A DNA stretch of 64,000 bases from CAILUG01 sp038125665 (GCA_038125665.1 JAYPEI010000001.1:310001-374000); one strand, 5' to 3'. Shown: positions 1 to 9,148, numbered from the stretch's first letter. Notes: a model not told the origin generated them from the letters alone. A program made the numbers and translations.

Positions 1-162
1 TTGATTTATACCTTTCAGAGTTGGAGGTAGAAGATGGGTCAATTCCAAATCTAGTTCATCGTCTGAGCTTACACCACGAGTCAAAAATAAACGCTGTAGA
101 ACAGGATGATATGTTGGGCTTAAAGACGCCGTAGATTTTCTTCGACGTAAGGCTGTTTGCAT
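1..162 (-). CDS. recJ: RecJ single-stranded-DNA exonuclease, N-terminal fragment
   Basis: This is the first 54 codons of a gene that runs off the left edge of the window. The reading frame starts at an ATG at 162 and stays open to base 1. The peptide has the pattern of the RecJ N-terminus: a basic start (QTALRRRK), then HPVLQRLFLTRGV, SSDDELDLEL and LLPPTLKGI. RecJ is a 5'-3' exonuclease of recombination and mismatch repair; its catalytic DHH motifs would lie outside the window. The call rests on a short stretch plus its place next to thrC-hom-dsbC, where recJ is also found in related bacteria. It is divergent from the protease gene that follows. Confidence 0.72.
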   Translation of the reverse strand, partial: MQTALRRRKSTASLSPTYHPVLQRLFLTRGVSSDDELDLELTHLLPPTLKGINQ

Positions 163-349
163 AGCAGACTTCACTATAAAAAATTTTGTAAGATTGTAAC
201 ACTAATTGCATGTCTCTCGCGTAGACTAAGAAGTCAATAACATGGAGACAACTTGAATCAATGACTGAGTAGTACCATCTACATCACTGCCCGGTCGCTC
301 AAAGCTAAAAATAGGCTATTTGTTAAATACGCAGGAGAAATATCGACAC

Positions 350-1429
350 ATGAGATCACTCACCAAGAATATTTTTTGTCTCAACCTAGTAATCTTAACA
401 GTAGCTTGCTTAGTCATAGGGAATAGTCATGCAGCCGACTATGCCAATTTTCATACTGATGATGAACTAAACAATATTGAGATATTCAAAACGGCCAGCC
501 CATCTGTCGTGTATGTGACAACACTGACTCGATACAGACAACGTTTCTCATTAAACCAGCGTGAAATTCAAAACGGCACGGGGACTGGATTTATTTGGGA
601 TAACAGTGGTCTCATTGTGACTAACTTTCATGTCATTGAAGGGCGTAACTCCCGGATAAGCATTACTTTGAATGATCAAAGCTCTTATGATGCTGAAATT
701 ATTGGTGTTGCCCCTGATAAAGATCTCGCCTTGCTACGAATTGATGCACCTATTCGGAAGCTACAACCCTTGCCACTTGGTGATTCTACTCTTCTTGAAG
801 TGGGACGTAAGGTGATTGCTATCGGCAATCCTTTTGGTCTTGATACAACTTTAACAGTTGGTGTTGTGTCTGCTTTGGGTAGAGAAATTGAATCACTCAC
901 CAATCGTAAAATCCGTGACGTTATTCAAACCGATGCTTCAATCAACCCTGGAAATTCTGGAGGTCCTCTATTAAACTCTCTTGGAGAGCTGGTCGGGGTC
1001 AATACTCAGATAGTTTCACCAAGCGGGGCAAGTGCTGGAATAGGCTTTGCAATTCCTGTCAATACAGTAAAAAAAGTCATTCCGCAATTATTAGAATACG
1101 GCCGTGAAGTGAGACCAGAGCCCGGCTTCTCAATGGTACCCGACAATTATAGTCGTTCTTGGGGGATTGAGGGAGTGGCTGTACTTGAAGTCCAAGCAGA
1201 CTCCGCAGCATCTAATGCTGGCCTTCAAGGACTTACACAAGACCGATATGGGAGAGTCAAATTGGGCGATGTGATTATTCAGGCAGATGACGAGCGTATT
1301 CAAACAAATGATGATTTGCTGTCGTTGATCGAAAATCACAAAGCTGGAGATGTTATCCGTATCACCACGTTGCGCGAGCGTGAACTTTTTGAGTACACGA
1401 TTAACTTAGCTGAACCAGCTACTTATTAG
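350..1429 (+). CDS. Exported HtrA/Deg-type serine protease with one PDZ domain
   Basis: This is a periplasmic S1C protease of the DegS/DegQ type, which trims or senses misfolded envelope proteins. I start it at the ATG at 350, because AGGAG at 333-337 is well placed; an in-frame TTG at 320 is possible but has no such site. The N-terminus is a signal peptide or anchor (hydrophobic to about residue 28, ending SHA-AD). The catalytic triad is visible as H94 in TNFHVIEG, D125 in DKDLALL and S203 in GNSGGPL. One PDZ domain covers about residues 270-359. The length (359 aa) fits DegS, which has one PDZ domain, better than DegP with two. It stands alone and converges on thrC with 6 bases between the stop codons. 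Confidence 0.9.
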   Translation: MRSLTKNIFCLNLVILTVACLVIGNSHAADYANFHTDDELNNIEIFKTASPSVVYVTTLTRYRQRFSLNQREIQNGTGTGFIWDNSGLIVTNFHVIEGRNSRISITLNDQSSYDAEIIGVAPDKDLALLRIDAPIRKLQPLPLGDSTLLEVGRKVIAIGNPFGLDTTLTVGVVSALGREIESLTNRKIRDVIQTDASINPGNSGGPLLNSLGELVGVNTQIVSPSGASAGIGFAIPVNTVKKVIPQLLEYGREVRPEPGFSMVPDNYSRSWGIEGVAVLEVQADSAASNAGLQGLTQDRYGRVKLGDVIIQADDERIQTNDDLLSLIENHKAGDVIRITTLRERELFEYTINLAEPATY

Positions 1430-1435
1430 CGTATC

Positions 1436-2869
1436 TTAGTCACAAACTGGACAGTAATGTCCCTGCCCAGCTTCACCAGCCACCAGTTCTGCTAGCATGA
1501 ACCGCTGCACTGCCTCAAGTGAATTGGGCAACACCTGATAACGTTCTTGTCGCTGAAACAAATCAGCAATGTGTGCAGGTAGCTCAGGGCATGCAAAACC
1601 AGCTTCTTGGATGGCTTTACCGAACTTAGCAGGATGAGCTGTGCCGAGGGTTACCATAGGTATTTGCGAATTCTTATCACAAACCGTAGCTGCCTGTATT
1701 CCGGTGGCTGTATGCGGATCGACCAAAAAATTATCCTCCGTCATCACCTGTTGAATCACCCGCAAGGTCGTTGCATCATCGACACTTAAGGAATCGAAGT
1801 GATCACGAGCCTTGGCCCATTGTGTCTGGGTAACACTTTGTGCTTCTTGATTTAGCCCAGTAACAAACTGCCTTACTCGACTGGTATCACCATCAAACAT
1901 ATCAAACATAAATCGTTCAAAATTAGAACTCACCATAATATCCATGCTAGGAGATAAGGTGGGTTCCAATGCTGTCAAGTGGTACTGATTGCTACTAATG
2001 AATCGATGTAGGATATCGTTCTTGTTAGTCGCAATGATCAACTGCTTGATAGGTAACCCCATTTTTTTAGCGAGATATCCAGCATAGATATCACCGAAGT
2101 TACCAGTAGGGACTGAGAAAGATATGCCACTTTCCAGCGTCCCAAGCTCCAGTGCCGCATGAAAATAGTAAACAATCTGAGCCATCACACGAGCAAAGTT
2201 AATCGAGTTAACAGCTGCAAGTTGGTAACCTGCAGGCAAAAAACTTTGATCAGCAAAGGCTTGTTTGACAATTTTTTGGCAATCATCAAAGTTGCCTTCC
2301 ACCGCTATATTATGCACATTCGCACCTGGGACAGTGGTCATTTGGCGACGTTGCACCTCGGAAACACGTTTGTAAGGGTGAAGAATAAATAACTCCACAT
2401 GACTAGAATGACGACATCCCTCCAGGGCAGCGGAGCCAGTATCACCTGAAGTTGCACCTAAAATAGCGACCTTCTGTTGGCGTTGATTTAAAAAATAATC
2501 AAGAAGTCTTCCAAGCAACTGCAGTGCAAAGTCTTTAAAAGCTAATGTTGGGCCACAATACAACTCCATTACATACTGATTACCATGGAGTTTTCTCAAG
2601 GGGGCTACATTGGCTGAAGAAAAACCAGAGTAACTGTCAAAAAGCATTTGCTGCAAATCAAGATCTGGAATGGCACCATCAACATATGGTTCGATTACTT
2701 TGAAAGCTAGTTCTGCATAGGACAAACCACGCCAGCTTTGTAACTCCCTCATGGAGACTGTGGGGACACTGTCCGGAATATACAGGCCTCCATCAGGAGC
2801 TAAACCCGTGAGAACAGCGTCAGCAAAGCCAACTGCAGGACTTTCACCACGAGTACTAATAAAACGCAT
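1436..2869 (-). CDS. thrC: Threonine synthase
   Basis: ThrC converts O-phosphohomoserine to threonine with pyridoxal phosphate, the last step of threonine synthesis, in the cytoplasm. The 477 residues start MRFISTRGESPAVGF, typical of the family. The PLP lysine is K112 in LAFKDFALQ, and the phosphate-binding loop is ATSGDTGSAALEG. Other family blocks are SVPTGNFGDIYAG and the C-terminal TLGTAHPAKF. It lies 30 bases downstream of hom on the same strand, so the two form a threonine operon (hom-thrC). There is no room for an intrinsic terminator before the convergent protease gene. Confidence 0.96.
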   Translation of the reverse strand: MRFISTRGESPAVGFADAVLTGLAPDGGLYIPDSVPTVSMRELQSWRGLSYAELAFKVIEPYVDGAIPDLDLQQMLFDSYSGFSSANVAPLRKLHGNQYVMELYCGPTLAFKDFALQLLGRLLDYFLNQRQQKVAILGATSGDTGSAALEGCRHSSHVELFILHPYKRVSEVQRRQMTTVPGANVHNIAVEGNFDDCQKIVKQAFADQSFLPAGYQLAAVNSINFARVMAQIVYYFHAALELGTLESGISFSVPTGNFGDIYAGYLAKKMGLPIKQLIIATNKNDILHRFISSNQYHLTALEPTLSPSMDIMVSSNFERFMFDMFDGDTSRVRQFVTGLNQEAQSVTQTQWAKARDHFDSLSVDDATTLRVIQQVMTEDNFLVDPHTATGIQAATVCDKNSQIPMVTLGTAHPAKFGKAIQEAGFACPELPAHIADLFQRQERYQVLPNSLEAVQRFMLAELVAGEAGQGHYCPVCD

Positions 2870-2899
2870 AAACTTCTCTCTATTGTTCTCTTGAATTTT

Positions 2900-4246
2900 C
2901 TATTCTTCGCCTGTCCGAAACACACGCAGGCGTACGACATCTTCCCCAACCGCTTCTAAAGCTTCGATTGCCTCTATAGCGGCATTCATTGTTGCTTCGC
3001 TTACAGGACGTGTAAGAATTATCACGGGGACTTTTTGAGTAGATTGAGTTGTACTTGCTTCTTTCACCCTACTTTCTGGTTTATTTTCGGGTTCTTTTTG
3101 GATAATAGCTTCAATGTTTATGCCGAAATCCCCAAGGATCTCGGTTATATCAGAGAGTACTCCAGCCTTGTCCTGCGCAGTTATACGCAAATAGTTTGCA
3201 GATTCAACTTCATGGATTGGCAAGATTGGTTGATCACTTAAATGTTCATCTTGGAAAGCTAGAGCTGGTACTGAAAGTTCTGGCGAACTTATCATTCTAG
3301 CCACATCAACAATATCGGCGACTACAGCGGAAGCGGTTGGAGAGGCTCCAGCCCCAGCACCGTAGTACAAGGTAGATCCTACAGCATCACCATTCACCAT
3401 CACAGCATTCATCACGCCATTCACATTAGCAAGCATGGTATCTTTATCCAGTAAAGCTGGATGAACACGTAACTCGAAACCAGAAGCCGTACGACGACTA
3501 ATCCCAAGATGTTTAATACGATAGCCCAGCTCCTGTGCGTTACGAACATCTTCCTGAGTAATATGACGAATACCCTCGATGTAGGTACTTCCAAACTGTA
3601 GCGGTATACCAAAAGCAATGGACGCAAGAATAGTCAGTTTGTGTGCTGCATCTATACCATCCACATCAAAGCTTGGGTCAGCTTCTGCATATCCTAACTC
3701 CTGCGCCTCTTTTAGAGCATCGACAAAGGTTCGCTGTTTTTCGCGCATTTCGGTCAATATGAAGTTCCCAGTACCATTAATAATGCCAGCAAGCCACTGA
3801 ATAGAATTACCAGCAAGCCCCTCTCGAATAGCTTTTATTATCGGGATACCACCAGCTACAGCAGCCTCATATGCAACTACAACTTTCGCTTTCGCTGCAG
3901 CTGAAAAAACTTCATTTCCATGCAAAGCTATTAAGGCTTTATTCGCGGTAACAACATGTTTGCCATTTGCTATAGCAGACAAAATGACATCCCTAGCTAG
4001 TTCTGTCCCCCCTAGCAACTCTAATACGATATCTATTTGAGGATCGTTTACAACCGACATGACATCGAGGGAGAAACGAGTATCACCAATGTTTTGTTCC
4101 TCACGTAGACGTCTCGAGCCAATATGAGTGACATGGACTTCACGGCCCACTCGACGAGAGAGTTCTAGACGATTTTGCTGCAAAACTTTATAACTGCCAT
4201 AACCGACAGTACCTAATCCGCAGATGCCAATATTTATTGCCTTCAC
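2900..4246 (-). CDS. hom: Homoserine dehydrogenase (NAD(P)-binding, ACT domain)
   Basis: The enzyme reduces aspartate semialdehyde to homoserine, the branch point to threonine and methionine. I place the start at a GTG at 4246, just before KAINIGICGLGTVGYG, because AGGAG (4252-4256 read on the minus strand) sits 5 bases upstream. An in-frame TTG at 4306 would add 20 unlikely residues. The domain order is an N-terminal Rossmann fold, then the catalytic domain with GGIPIIKAIREGL, NGTGNFILTEM and EADPSFDVDGIDAAHKL, then a C-terminal ACT domain (RITAQDKAGVLSDITEIL). This is the monofunctional form without an aspartokinase. The ACT domain suggests threonine feedback. It is followed closely by thrC. 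Confidence 0.96.
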   Translation of the reverse strand: MKAINIGICGLGTVGYGSYKVLQQNRLELSRRVGREVHVTHIGSRRLREEQNIGDTRFSLDVMSVVNDPQIDIVLELLGGTELARDVILSAIANGKHVVTANKALIALHGNEVFSAAAKAKVVVAYEAAVAGGIPIIKAIREGLAGNSIQWLAGIINGTGNFILTEMREKQRTFVDALKEAQELGYAEADPSFDVDGIDAAHKLTILASIAFGIPLQFGSTYIEGIRHITQEDVRNAQELGYRIKHLGISRRTASGFELRVHPALLDKDTMLANVNGVMNAVMVNGDAVGSTLYYGAGAGASPTASAVVADIVDVARMISSPELSVPALAFQDEHLSDQPILPIHEVESANYLRITAQDKAGVLSDITEILGDFGINIEAIIQKEPENKPESRVKEASTTQSTQKVPVIILTRPVSEATMNAAIEAIEALEAVGEDVVRLRVFRTGEE

Positions 4247-4365
4247 TGCTACTCCTACAGACTTTGCTGGCGAAAAAATTCTTCTTAAAGCGTTCCAGCT
4301 AAACAATTCTCTAATTTATTCGGATATCTTAAATTTTTACCTTTATCGCTATAGGTGGGGGAATA

Positions 4366-5133
4366 TTATTCCAGAAGATATTGGGCTAAATTATCCGCCG
4401 GGATATAACCAGGAACGATAGTCCCGTCATCAAACACAAGTGCAGGTGTTCCAGTCACCCCTAGTTGGCGTCCCAGTTCATATTGCTCTGCCACAGGATT
4501 TTCACAACTGACCTCAGGAATATCCTTACCCATTTTAGCCTCAGTAAAGGCTTGCCTGGGATTATTAGCACACCACGTTGAGACCATTTTATGATAAGTC
4601 TCCGATTCCAAACCTGTCCGTGGAAAAGCCAGATATCGGACAGTAATGCCATAGTCATTCAACTGATCTATTTCCTCGTGAAGTTTACGGCAGTAGGGAC
4701 AATCTACATCAGTGAAGACGCTGAGAACTGCCTTACTTTCGCCGTGTGCGGCGAAAATAATCATGTCACTGTCATCTAGACCAGCTAAAATATCTTTACG
4801 CACTTTATTACGTTCACCTTCCCCTAAATTCACGAGTCCCTCAGGTCGTACTTGATACATATCTCCTGGGATTAGGAATTTCGCATCTTCGCTCACAAAA
4901 ATAGTTTGACCATTACCAATAACTACTTTGTACAAGCCAGCGATAGGGCTAGGACTTATCGTATTAATGACCATACCCGGTTGTGTAGCTACAAGGAGAT
5001 TACGAATTACGTTAACCGTCTCTTGGTTCTGGGCTGTCTCTATCTCCGCTGCGTAGACGCTACAGCAACTAGTCCAAGCGACTCCAACTAGTGTAAGCAC
5101 TACCCTTAAGAGTCTAAATAACGAGAAGATCAT
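4366..5133 (-). CDS. dsbC: Thiol:disulfide isomerase DsbC
   Basis: DsbC corrects wrong disulfide bonds in periplasmic proteins and is kept reduced by DsbD. The 255-residue protein has a signal peptide (ending near residue 28, VYA-AE), an N-terminal dimerisation region to about residue 90, a linker, and a C-terminal thioredoxin fold. The redox motif is C145-P-Y-C148, and the cis-proline loop is TGTPALVF. Its stop lies about 120 bases upstream of the hom start, and the two may be co-transcribed. In Pseudomonas xerD normally follows next to dsbC; here the next gene upstream is rplS. Confidence 0.95.
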   Translation of the reverse strand: MIFSLFRLLRVVLTLVGVAWTSCCSVYAAEIETAQNQETVNVIRNLLVATQPGMVINTISPSPIAGLYKVVIGNGQTIFVSEDAKFLIPGDMYQVRPEGLVNLGEGERNKVRKDILAGLDDSDMIIFAAHGESKAVLSVFTDVDCPYCRKLHEEIDQLNDYGITVRYLAFPRTGLESETYHKMVSTWCANNPRQAFTEAKMGKDIPEVSCENPVAEQYELGRQLGVTGTPALVFDDGTIVPGYIPADNLAQYLLE

Positions 5134-5206
5134 AGTAGGTTACTCTGAAAAATATGCGTCATACTTTAGCATGTTCAGCTTGGCAATTTAAGTAGCCCAG
5201 AAATGC

Positions 5207-5230
5207 TTACCCCCTCGAAAGAGGGGGTAA
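5207..5230 (-). terminator. 10-bp hairpin with GAAA-type loop downstream of rplS
   Basis: Bases 5207-5216 and 5221-5230 are perfect inverted repeats around a four-base loop, between the rplS stop and the dsbC start. It is placed to end the rpsP-rimM-trmD-rplS transcript. Read on the minus strand it has only a weak T-stretch after it; the T-run lies on the other side. It could therefore be an RNA-stabilising or Rho-assisted end rather than a classic terminator. Confidence 0.55.
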
Positions 5231-5260
5231 GTAATGATATTTTTTTCGCCCTCAAGCGAT

Positions 5261-5626
5261 TTAGTCAGCTTTCTTCTCTAACTTTTCACTTATGCGAGCT
5301 GCCTTACCTGACAAGTCACGCAGGTAGTACAACTTAGCTTGACGCACATCACCACGACGCTTAAGAGTGATGCTATCGATTTGACGACTATGTGTTTGGA
5401 AGGTCCGTTCTACACCAACACCATGAGAAATCTTTCGTACAGTGAAAGAAGAACCCAAAGCGCGATTACGCTTTCCTATAACCACACCTTCAAAAGCCTG
5501 TAGACGTTCACGATCACCCTCTTTAATACGGACCTGTACCACAACAGTATCTCCAGGGCTGAACTCAGGAACGTCCTGCTTCATTTGCTCCATCTCGATT
5601 TTCTGAATGATCTTATTGGTTTTCAT
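5261..5626 (-). CDS. rplS: Large-subunit ribosomal protein L19
   Basis: L19 sits at the interface of the 30S and 50S subunits. I start at the ATG at 5626 (MKTNKIIQKIE), because GGTGGAG lies 6 bases upstream and an earlier in-frame GTG at 5638 is part of that site. That gives 121 residues, close to the usual 115-120. Family blocks are visible: PEFSPGDTVVVQVRIKEG, QAFEGVVIGKRNRALGSSFTVRKIS, GVGVERTFQTHS and AKLYYLRDLSGKAARI. It is the last gene of the rpsP-rimM-trmD-rplS operon, about 180 bases after trmD. Confidence 0.98.
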   Translation of the reverse strand: MKTNKIIQKIEMEQMKQDVPEFSPGDTVVVQVRIKEGDRERLQAFEGVVIGKRNRALGSSFTVRKISHGVGVERTFQTHSRQIDSITLKRRGDVRQAKLYYLRDLSGKAARISEKLEKKAD

Positions 5627-5806
5627 TGCTTGCTCCACCGTGGCATTTTATGCCCGTAATAAAATTCAATTAATCTATCTTGCAGTAGCAAAGAATTTTA
5701 CTCTCAACTTCTGCACTTGCCATGCGTACTGACTTTCAGCACTCACCATGAGTCCTTCTAGTCTATACTATTTCCTTATACTTTCATCTGACCAAGCAGT
5801 TCGCTG

Positions 5807-6658
5807 TCACTTTGGGGCACAGAACTCAGCTTGATAACCTGCTAATAATTCCTTCTCTATTTGCGTTAGCGTCATGGCTTCTAATAGCTCTGGCCGCTTA
5901 CGCCAAGTTGCTCCCAATCTTTGCTGTAAGCGCCAACGAGCTATACGAGCATGATCCCCTGACAAAAGCACTTCTGGGACTCTCAACCCGGCATACTGTT
6001 CTGGACGGGTGTATTGTGGATGATCTAAGAGACCATCTGTGAACGAGTCCTCAACCGCAGACTCAGCGGAGCCCAAAGCACCCGGTAACAATCGCGTCAT
6101 GGCATCTATCAATACCATTGCGGCTAGTTCACCACCACTGATGACGAAGTCTCCGAGGGAGATTTCTTCATCCACTTCCGTCTCCAAGATTCGCTCATCC
6201 ACCCCTTCATATCTACCACAAATTAAAATTAGGGATGGTTCTTCAATCAGAGCCTGTACTTTAGCTTGAGTAAGAGGCCTACCCTGTGGGCTCAAGTAAA
6301 TGACTTTTGGATTAACGCTATTTGATTCTTTTACAGGATCAAAGCGAAAAACTTCAGTAACTCCTGAGGCATCTTTATTTATTTTTACGTCCAGCCCTTC
6401 ACGAGCATTTTGGGTAGCAACATTTAACGAATTACGCGCAGCCATGATGGCCGAGGCCAAGGGCTCAGTTTTCATCAACATTCCTGGTCCGCCCCCATAA
6501 GGACGGTCATCAACTGTACGGTGATGATCTTTAGCAAAGTCGCGCGGGTTTATTAACAACAACGAGAGCAATTCTTCGCGAAATGCTCTACCACTGACAC
6601 CATAATCTCTCAATGCAATGAACATTTCGGGGAACAATGTCACAACTGCAATTTGCAT
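5807..6658 (-). CDS. trmD: tRNA (guanine-37-N1) methyltransferase TrmD
   Basis: TrmD methylates G37 of tRNAs with SAM, which prevents frameshifting. I start at the ATG at 6658 (MQIAVVTLFPEMF), which matches the family N-terminus and has GGTGGAG 9 bases upstream. The frame extends to an ATG at 6691, but that one lacks a properly spaced ribosome binding site. Visible motifs are DYGVSGRAF, VDDRPYGGGPGMLM, VIYLSPQGRPL, LICGRYEGVDERI and SLGDFVISGGELAAM, which form the SAM-binding trefoil knot. A stretch of about 35 residues around 85-118 looks longer than in E. coli. It follows rimM by about 50 bases. Confidence 0.97.
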   Translation of the reverse strand: MQIAVVTLFPEMFIALRDYGVSGRAFREELLSLLLINPRDFAKDHHRTVDDRPYGGGPGMLMKTEPLASAIMAARNSLNVATQNAREGLDVKINKDASGVTEVFRFDPVKESNSVNPKVIYLSPQGRPLTQAKVQALIEEPSLILICGRYEGVDERILETEVDEEISLGDFVISGGELAAMVLIDAMTRLLPGALGSAESAVEDSFTDGLLDHPQYTRPEQYAGLRVPEVLLSGDHARIARWRLQQRLGATWRKRPELLEAMTLTQIEKELLAGYQAEFCAPK

Positions 6659-6709
6659 GTGGTACTGCTCCACCTTTGTCAGCCGATTCATCCTTCGAGA
6701 TATTGGTAG

Positions 6710-7381
6710 TTATTCCCAGCTCGAATCCCAATTGACAATCATTTTGCCAACACTAATCTGATCTATCTCATCGCTAGGGGTTTTTCCAAAACCTGAGGGA
6801 GAACCCATTTCAACATCTTCATGGTTATCAGTGTTTTGCTTGATAGCAATCTGAGTTTTCTCAGTTTGAGCTCCGGATACTTCCAGCTCCACGCTAACCA
6901 CGACATGACCTTTTATATAGGGAAGCAGACGCTCGTTACGATCTATGCTACCCATACAGGGCTTGACGATGATCACATCGTTAGCTCCAGTTTCCAAAAT
7001 GTTATCAATTTTGCCGAAGAATTCGCCTTGCAGGTTATAAACTTCTAAGCCTTCTAGCTGATGCCAGTAGTAACCTTCCTCTAGAGGTGGCAAACTAGTC
7101 TTAGTTAGCCACAAGTCACAACCAGTAAAGCGTTGAGCTAATTCACGGTCGTCGCATCCTTTAATATGCCCCACCAAACCTTTACCTTGCGGTTTAGCGA
7201 TATCAATCTCTAGACCAACAATCTCTCCATCGATCACCACAATAAAATTTTGGTAATTGAGGATATTTTCTACAGGTGACGCAAACGAAGTTAGTTTAAC
7301 CCAACCTTTCACACCCCAAGGTGCACCAACACGCCCCATTAGGACGTGATTTGCTTGCAACTTAGGCAGCAGCTTTTTCAA
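6710..7381 (-). CDS. rimM: Ribosome maturation factor RimM
   Basis: RimM binds S19 and helps assemble the head of the 30S subunit. N-terminal signatures are VLMGRVGAPWGVKGWVKLTSF, and the PRC-barrel domain has YYWHQLEGLEVYNLQGEFFGKI and GANDVIIV. The protein is 223 residues against a usual 170-180; the excess is an insertion of about 40 polar residues near the C-terminus, before the conserved final VNWDSSWE. The start is uncertain: a TTG at 7381 overlaps rpsP by 20 bases, and a TTG at 7360 lies one base after the rpsP stop. Either means tight coupling to rpsP. Confidence 0.93.
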   Translation of the reverse strand: MKKLLPKLQANHVLMGRVGAPWGVKGWVKLTSFASPVENILNYQNFIVVIDGEIVGLEIDIAKPQGKGLVGHIKGCDDRELAQRFTGCDLWLTKTSLPPLEEGYYWHQLEGLEVYNLQGEFFGKIDNILETGANDVIIVKPCMGSIDRNERLLPYIKGHVVVSVELEVSGAQTEKTQIAIKQNTDNHEDVEMGSPSGFGKTPSDEIDQISVGKMIVNWDSSWE

Positions 7382-7613
7382 CCTGTTTGATCAATGTAGC
7401 AACACGCTGACTGGTTTGTGCGCCTTGGCCCTTCCAGTAATTCACGCGATCTATATCAATACGCAGCTTTTCTTCAGAGCCACGAGCAGTGGGATTAAAG
7501 AAGCCTACGCGCTCGGTAAAGCGACCATTTCGCGCGTTACGTGAATCAGTAACCGTCACGTAGTAGTAGGGGTTCTTCTTGCTGCCACCGCGAGCCAGAC
7601 GAATAGTTACCAT
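7362..7613 (-). CDS. rpsP: Small-subunit ribosomal protein S16
   Basis: S16 is a 30S assembly protein. The 83 residues begin MVTIRLARGGSKKNPYYYVTV and contain RNARNGRFTERVGFFNP and INYWKGQGAQ-like sequence, all standard for the family, and the length is normal. It is the first gene of the rpsP-rimM-trmD-rplS operon, preceded by a possible promoter at 7697-7725 and separated from ffh by about 130 bases. Confidence 0.98.
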   Translation of the reverse strand: MVTIRLARGGSKKNPYYYVTVTDSRNARNGRFTERVGFFNPTARGSEEKLRIDIDRVNYWKGQGAQTSQRVATLIKQVEKAAA

Positions 7614-7696
7614 AACCTTTTGTTTCCACTAGAAAATTTAACCAGTCTTTCCGCTCTACAAGCCTAATCAGTTCAAGCATGGCGAAAAAGGCGGCT

Positions 7697-7725
7697 ATTC
7701 TAAGGGAAAATCAGTCGCTTGGGAA
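7697..7725 (-). promoter_or_regulatory. Possible sigma-70 promoter of the rpsP operon
   Basis: On the minus strand, TTCCCA (7725-7720) and TAGAAT (7702-7697) are separated by 17 bases. The -10 box matches 5 of 6 consensus bases and the -35 box 4 of 6. It lies about 85 bases before the rpsP start, in the gap after ffh. This is judged by eye only. Confidence 0.4.
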
Positions 7726-7747
7726 CAGTCTAATCTCTGAAATCTAT

Positions 7748-9148
7748 TTAAAAGCCAGGAAAGCGTCCACCGGGCATGCCACCCCCCATGCCGCCAAAAC
7801 CCCCAGGGGGCAACTTACCTCCAAATGCGCTCAGTAGTTTGCTCATGCCACCACCTTTCATCTTTTTCATCATCTTCTGCATGTCTTTGTGCTGTTTTAT
7901 GAGACGATTCAGGTCTTGCAATGTGGTACCGCTCCCTTGTGTGATTCGGCGTTTACGGGAACCATTCAGAAGATCAGGGTTGGCACGCTCTTTAGGTGTC
8001 ATCGAATTTATAATGGCTTCCATCTGCTTAAAATTCTTATTACCTGCAGTCTCCAATGCTCCCTTAGGAAGATTAGCCATACCCGGCATTTTATCCAGCA
8101 TATTGGCAATTCCGCCCATATTACGCATCTGTTCCAACTGCTCTTTAAAATCTTGCAGATCAAATCTATCGCCCTTTTTTATCTTAGTGGCCAGCTTTTC
8201 TGCTTTAGCTTTGTCTACTTTACGCTCGACATCCTCTATGAGAGAGAGGACATCTCCCAGGCCGAGTATCCGTGAAGCAACACGATCTGGATAAAATGGC
8301 TCAAGTTCTTCAACTTTTTCTCCAATCCCCATAAACTTGATAGGCTTACCTGTTATCTGCCTAACTGATAAAGCTGCCCCACCCCTCGCATCACCGTCAG
8401 TTTTAGTCAAAATTACCCCAGTGAGCGGTAATGCTTCATTAAACATCTTAGAGGTATTGGCCGCATCCTGCCCGGTCATAGCATCGACAACAAATAGCGT
8501 TTCGGTCGGTTTTAGCTCGGTATGAAGCGCCTGAATTTCCGCCATCATCTCATTATCTATAGCTAAACGACCTGCTGTATCGACAAAAAGCACATCAACA
8601 AAGCGCTTTTTAGCCTCTGCCAGAGCAGCTCGAGCTATTTCGAGAGGAGTCTGCTCGATACTGCTGGGAAAAAAATCTACTGAGATGTCCGATGCCAGCG
8701 TCTCCAACTGCTTGATAGCCGCTGGACGATAGACGTCAGCACTGACCACCAAACATTTTTTTTGTTGATTTTGCTTTAACCAATAGGCCAACTTGGCAAC
8801 AGTTGTAGTCTTACCAGCTCCTTGCAAGCCTGCCATAAGGATTACTGCAGGCGGCACCGCCTTCAAATCAAGAATTGCGTTAGTTTCCCCCATCAAGGAC
8901 TGCAACTCGCTCTGAACTATTTTCAGAAAAGTCTGTCCAGGGGAGAGTGCAGCACTGACTTCCTTACCGATTGCACGAGCGCGCACTCGCTCAATAAATT
9001 CTTTAACAACACTCAGGGCTACGTCTGCCTCAAGTAGGGCTTTACGAACATCTCGAAGACTCTCCTGAATATTCTCATCAGTAAGCTTAGCTTTACCTGT
9101 GATGTTTCGCAGGCTCTGACTGAGACGTTCGGTTAGCGATTCAAACAT
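7748..9148 (-). CDS. ffh: Signal recognition particle protein Ffh
   Basis: Ffh binds 4.5S RNA and the signal sequences of nascent membrane proteins and, with FtsY, targets them to the Sec translocon. The conserved start MFESLTERLSQSLRNITGK fixes the start at 9148; a frame extension to 9184 precedes it. The order is an N domain, then a G domain with the P-loop GLQGAGKTTTVAKLA, DTAGRLAID, TKTDGDARGG and GIGEKVEELEPF, then a methionine-rich M domain with the RNA-binding GSGTTLQDLNRLIKQ. The C-terminus is a Gly/Pro-rich tail. The length (466 aa) is typical. It is divergent from the ypjD-like gene. Confidence 0.98.
   Translation of the reverse strand: MFESLTERLSQSLRNITGKAKLTDENIQESLRDVRKALLEADVALSVVKEFIERVRARAIGKEVSAALSPGQTFLKIVQSELQSLMGETNAILDLKAVPPAVILMAGLQGAGKTTTVAKLAYWLKQNQQKKCLVVSADVYRPAAIKQLETLASDISVDFFPSSIEQTPLEIARAALAEAKKRFVDVLFVDTAGRLAIDNEMMAEIQALHTELKPTETLFVVDAMTGQDAANTSKMFNEALPLTGVILTKTDGDARGGAALSVRQITGKPIKFMGIGEKVEELEPFYPDRVASRILGLGDVLSLIEDVERKVDKAKAEKLATKIKKGDRFDLQDFKEQLEQMRNMGGIANMLDKMPGMANLPKGALETAGNKNFKQMEAIINSMTPKERANPDLLNGSRKRRITQGSGTTLQDLNRLIKQHKDMQKMMKKMKGGGMSKLLSAFGGKLPPGGFGGMGGGMPGGRFPGF

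Noticed and set aside
5207..5230. The hairpin as part of a repeat family or attachment site
   Set aside because: A single copy was seen in the window. Its position between rplS and dsbC is explained by transcript ending.
7776..8294. A 172-codon plus-strand open frame inside ffh
   Set aside because: It lies antisense to the methionine- and glycine-rich part of ffh, is proline-rich and has no family pattern. The ffh reading is certain.
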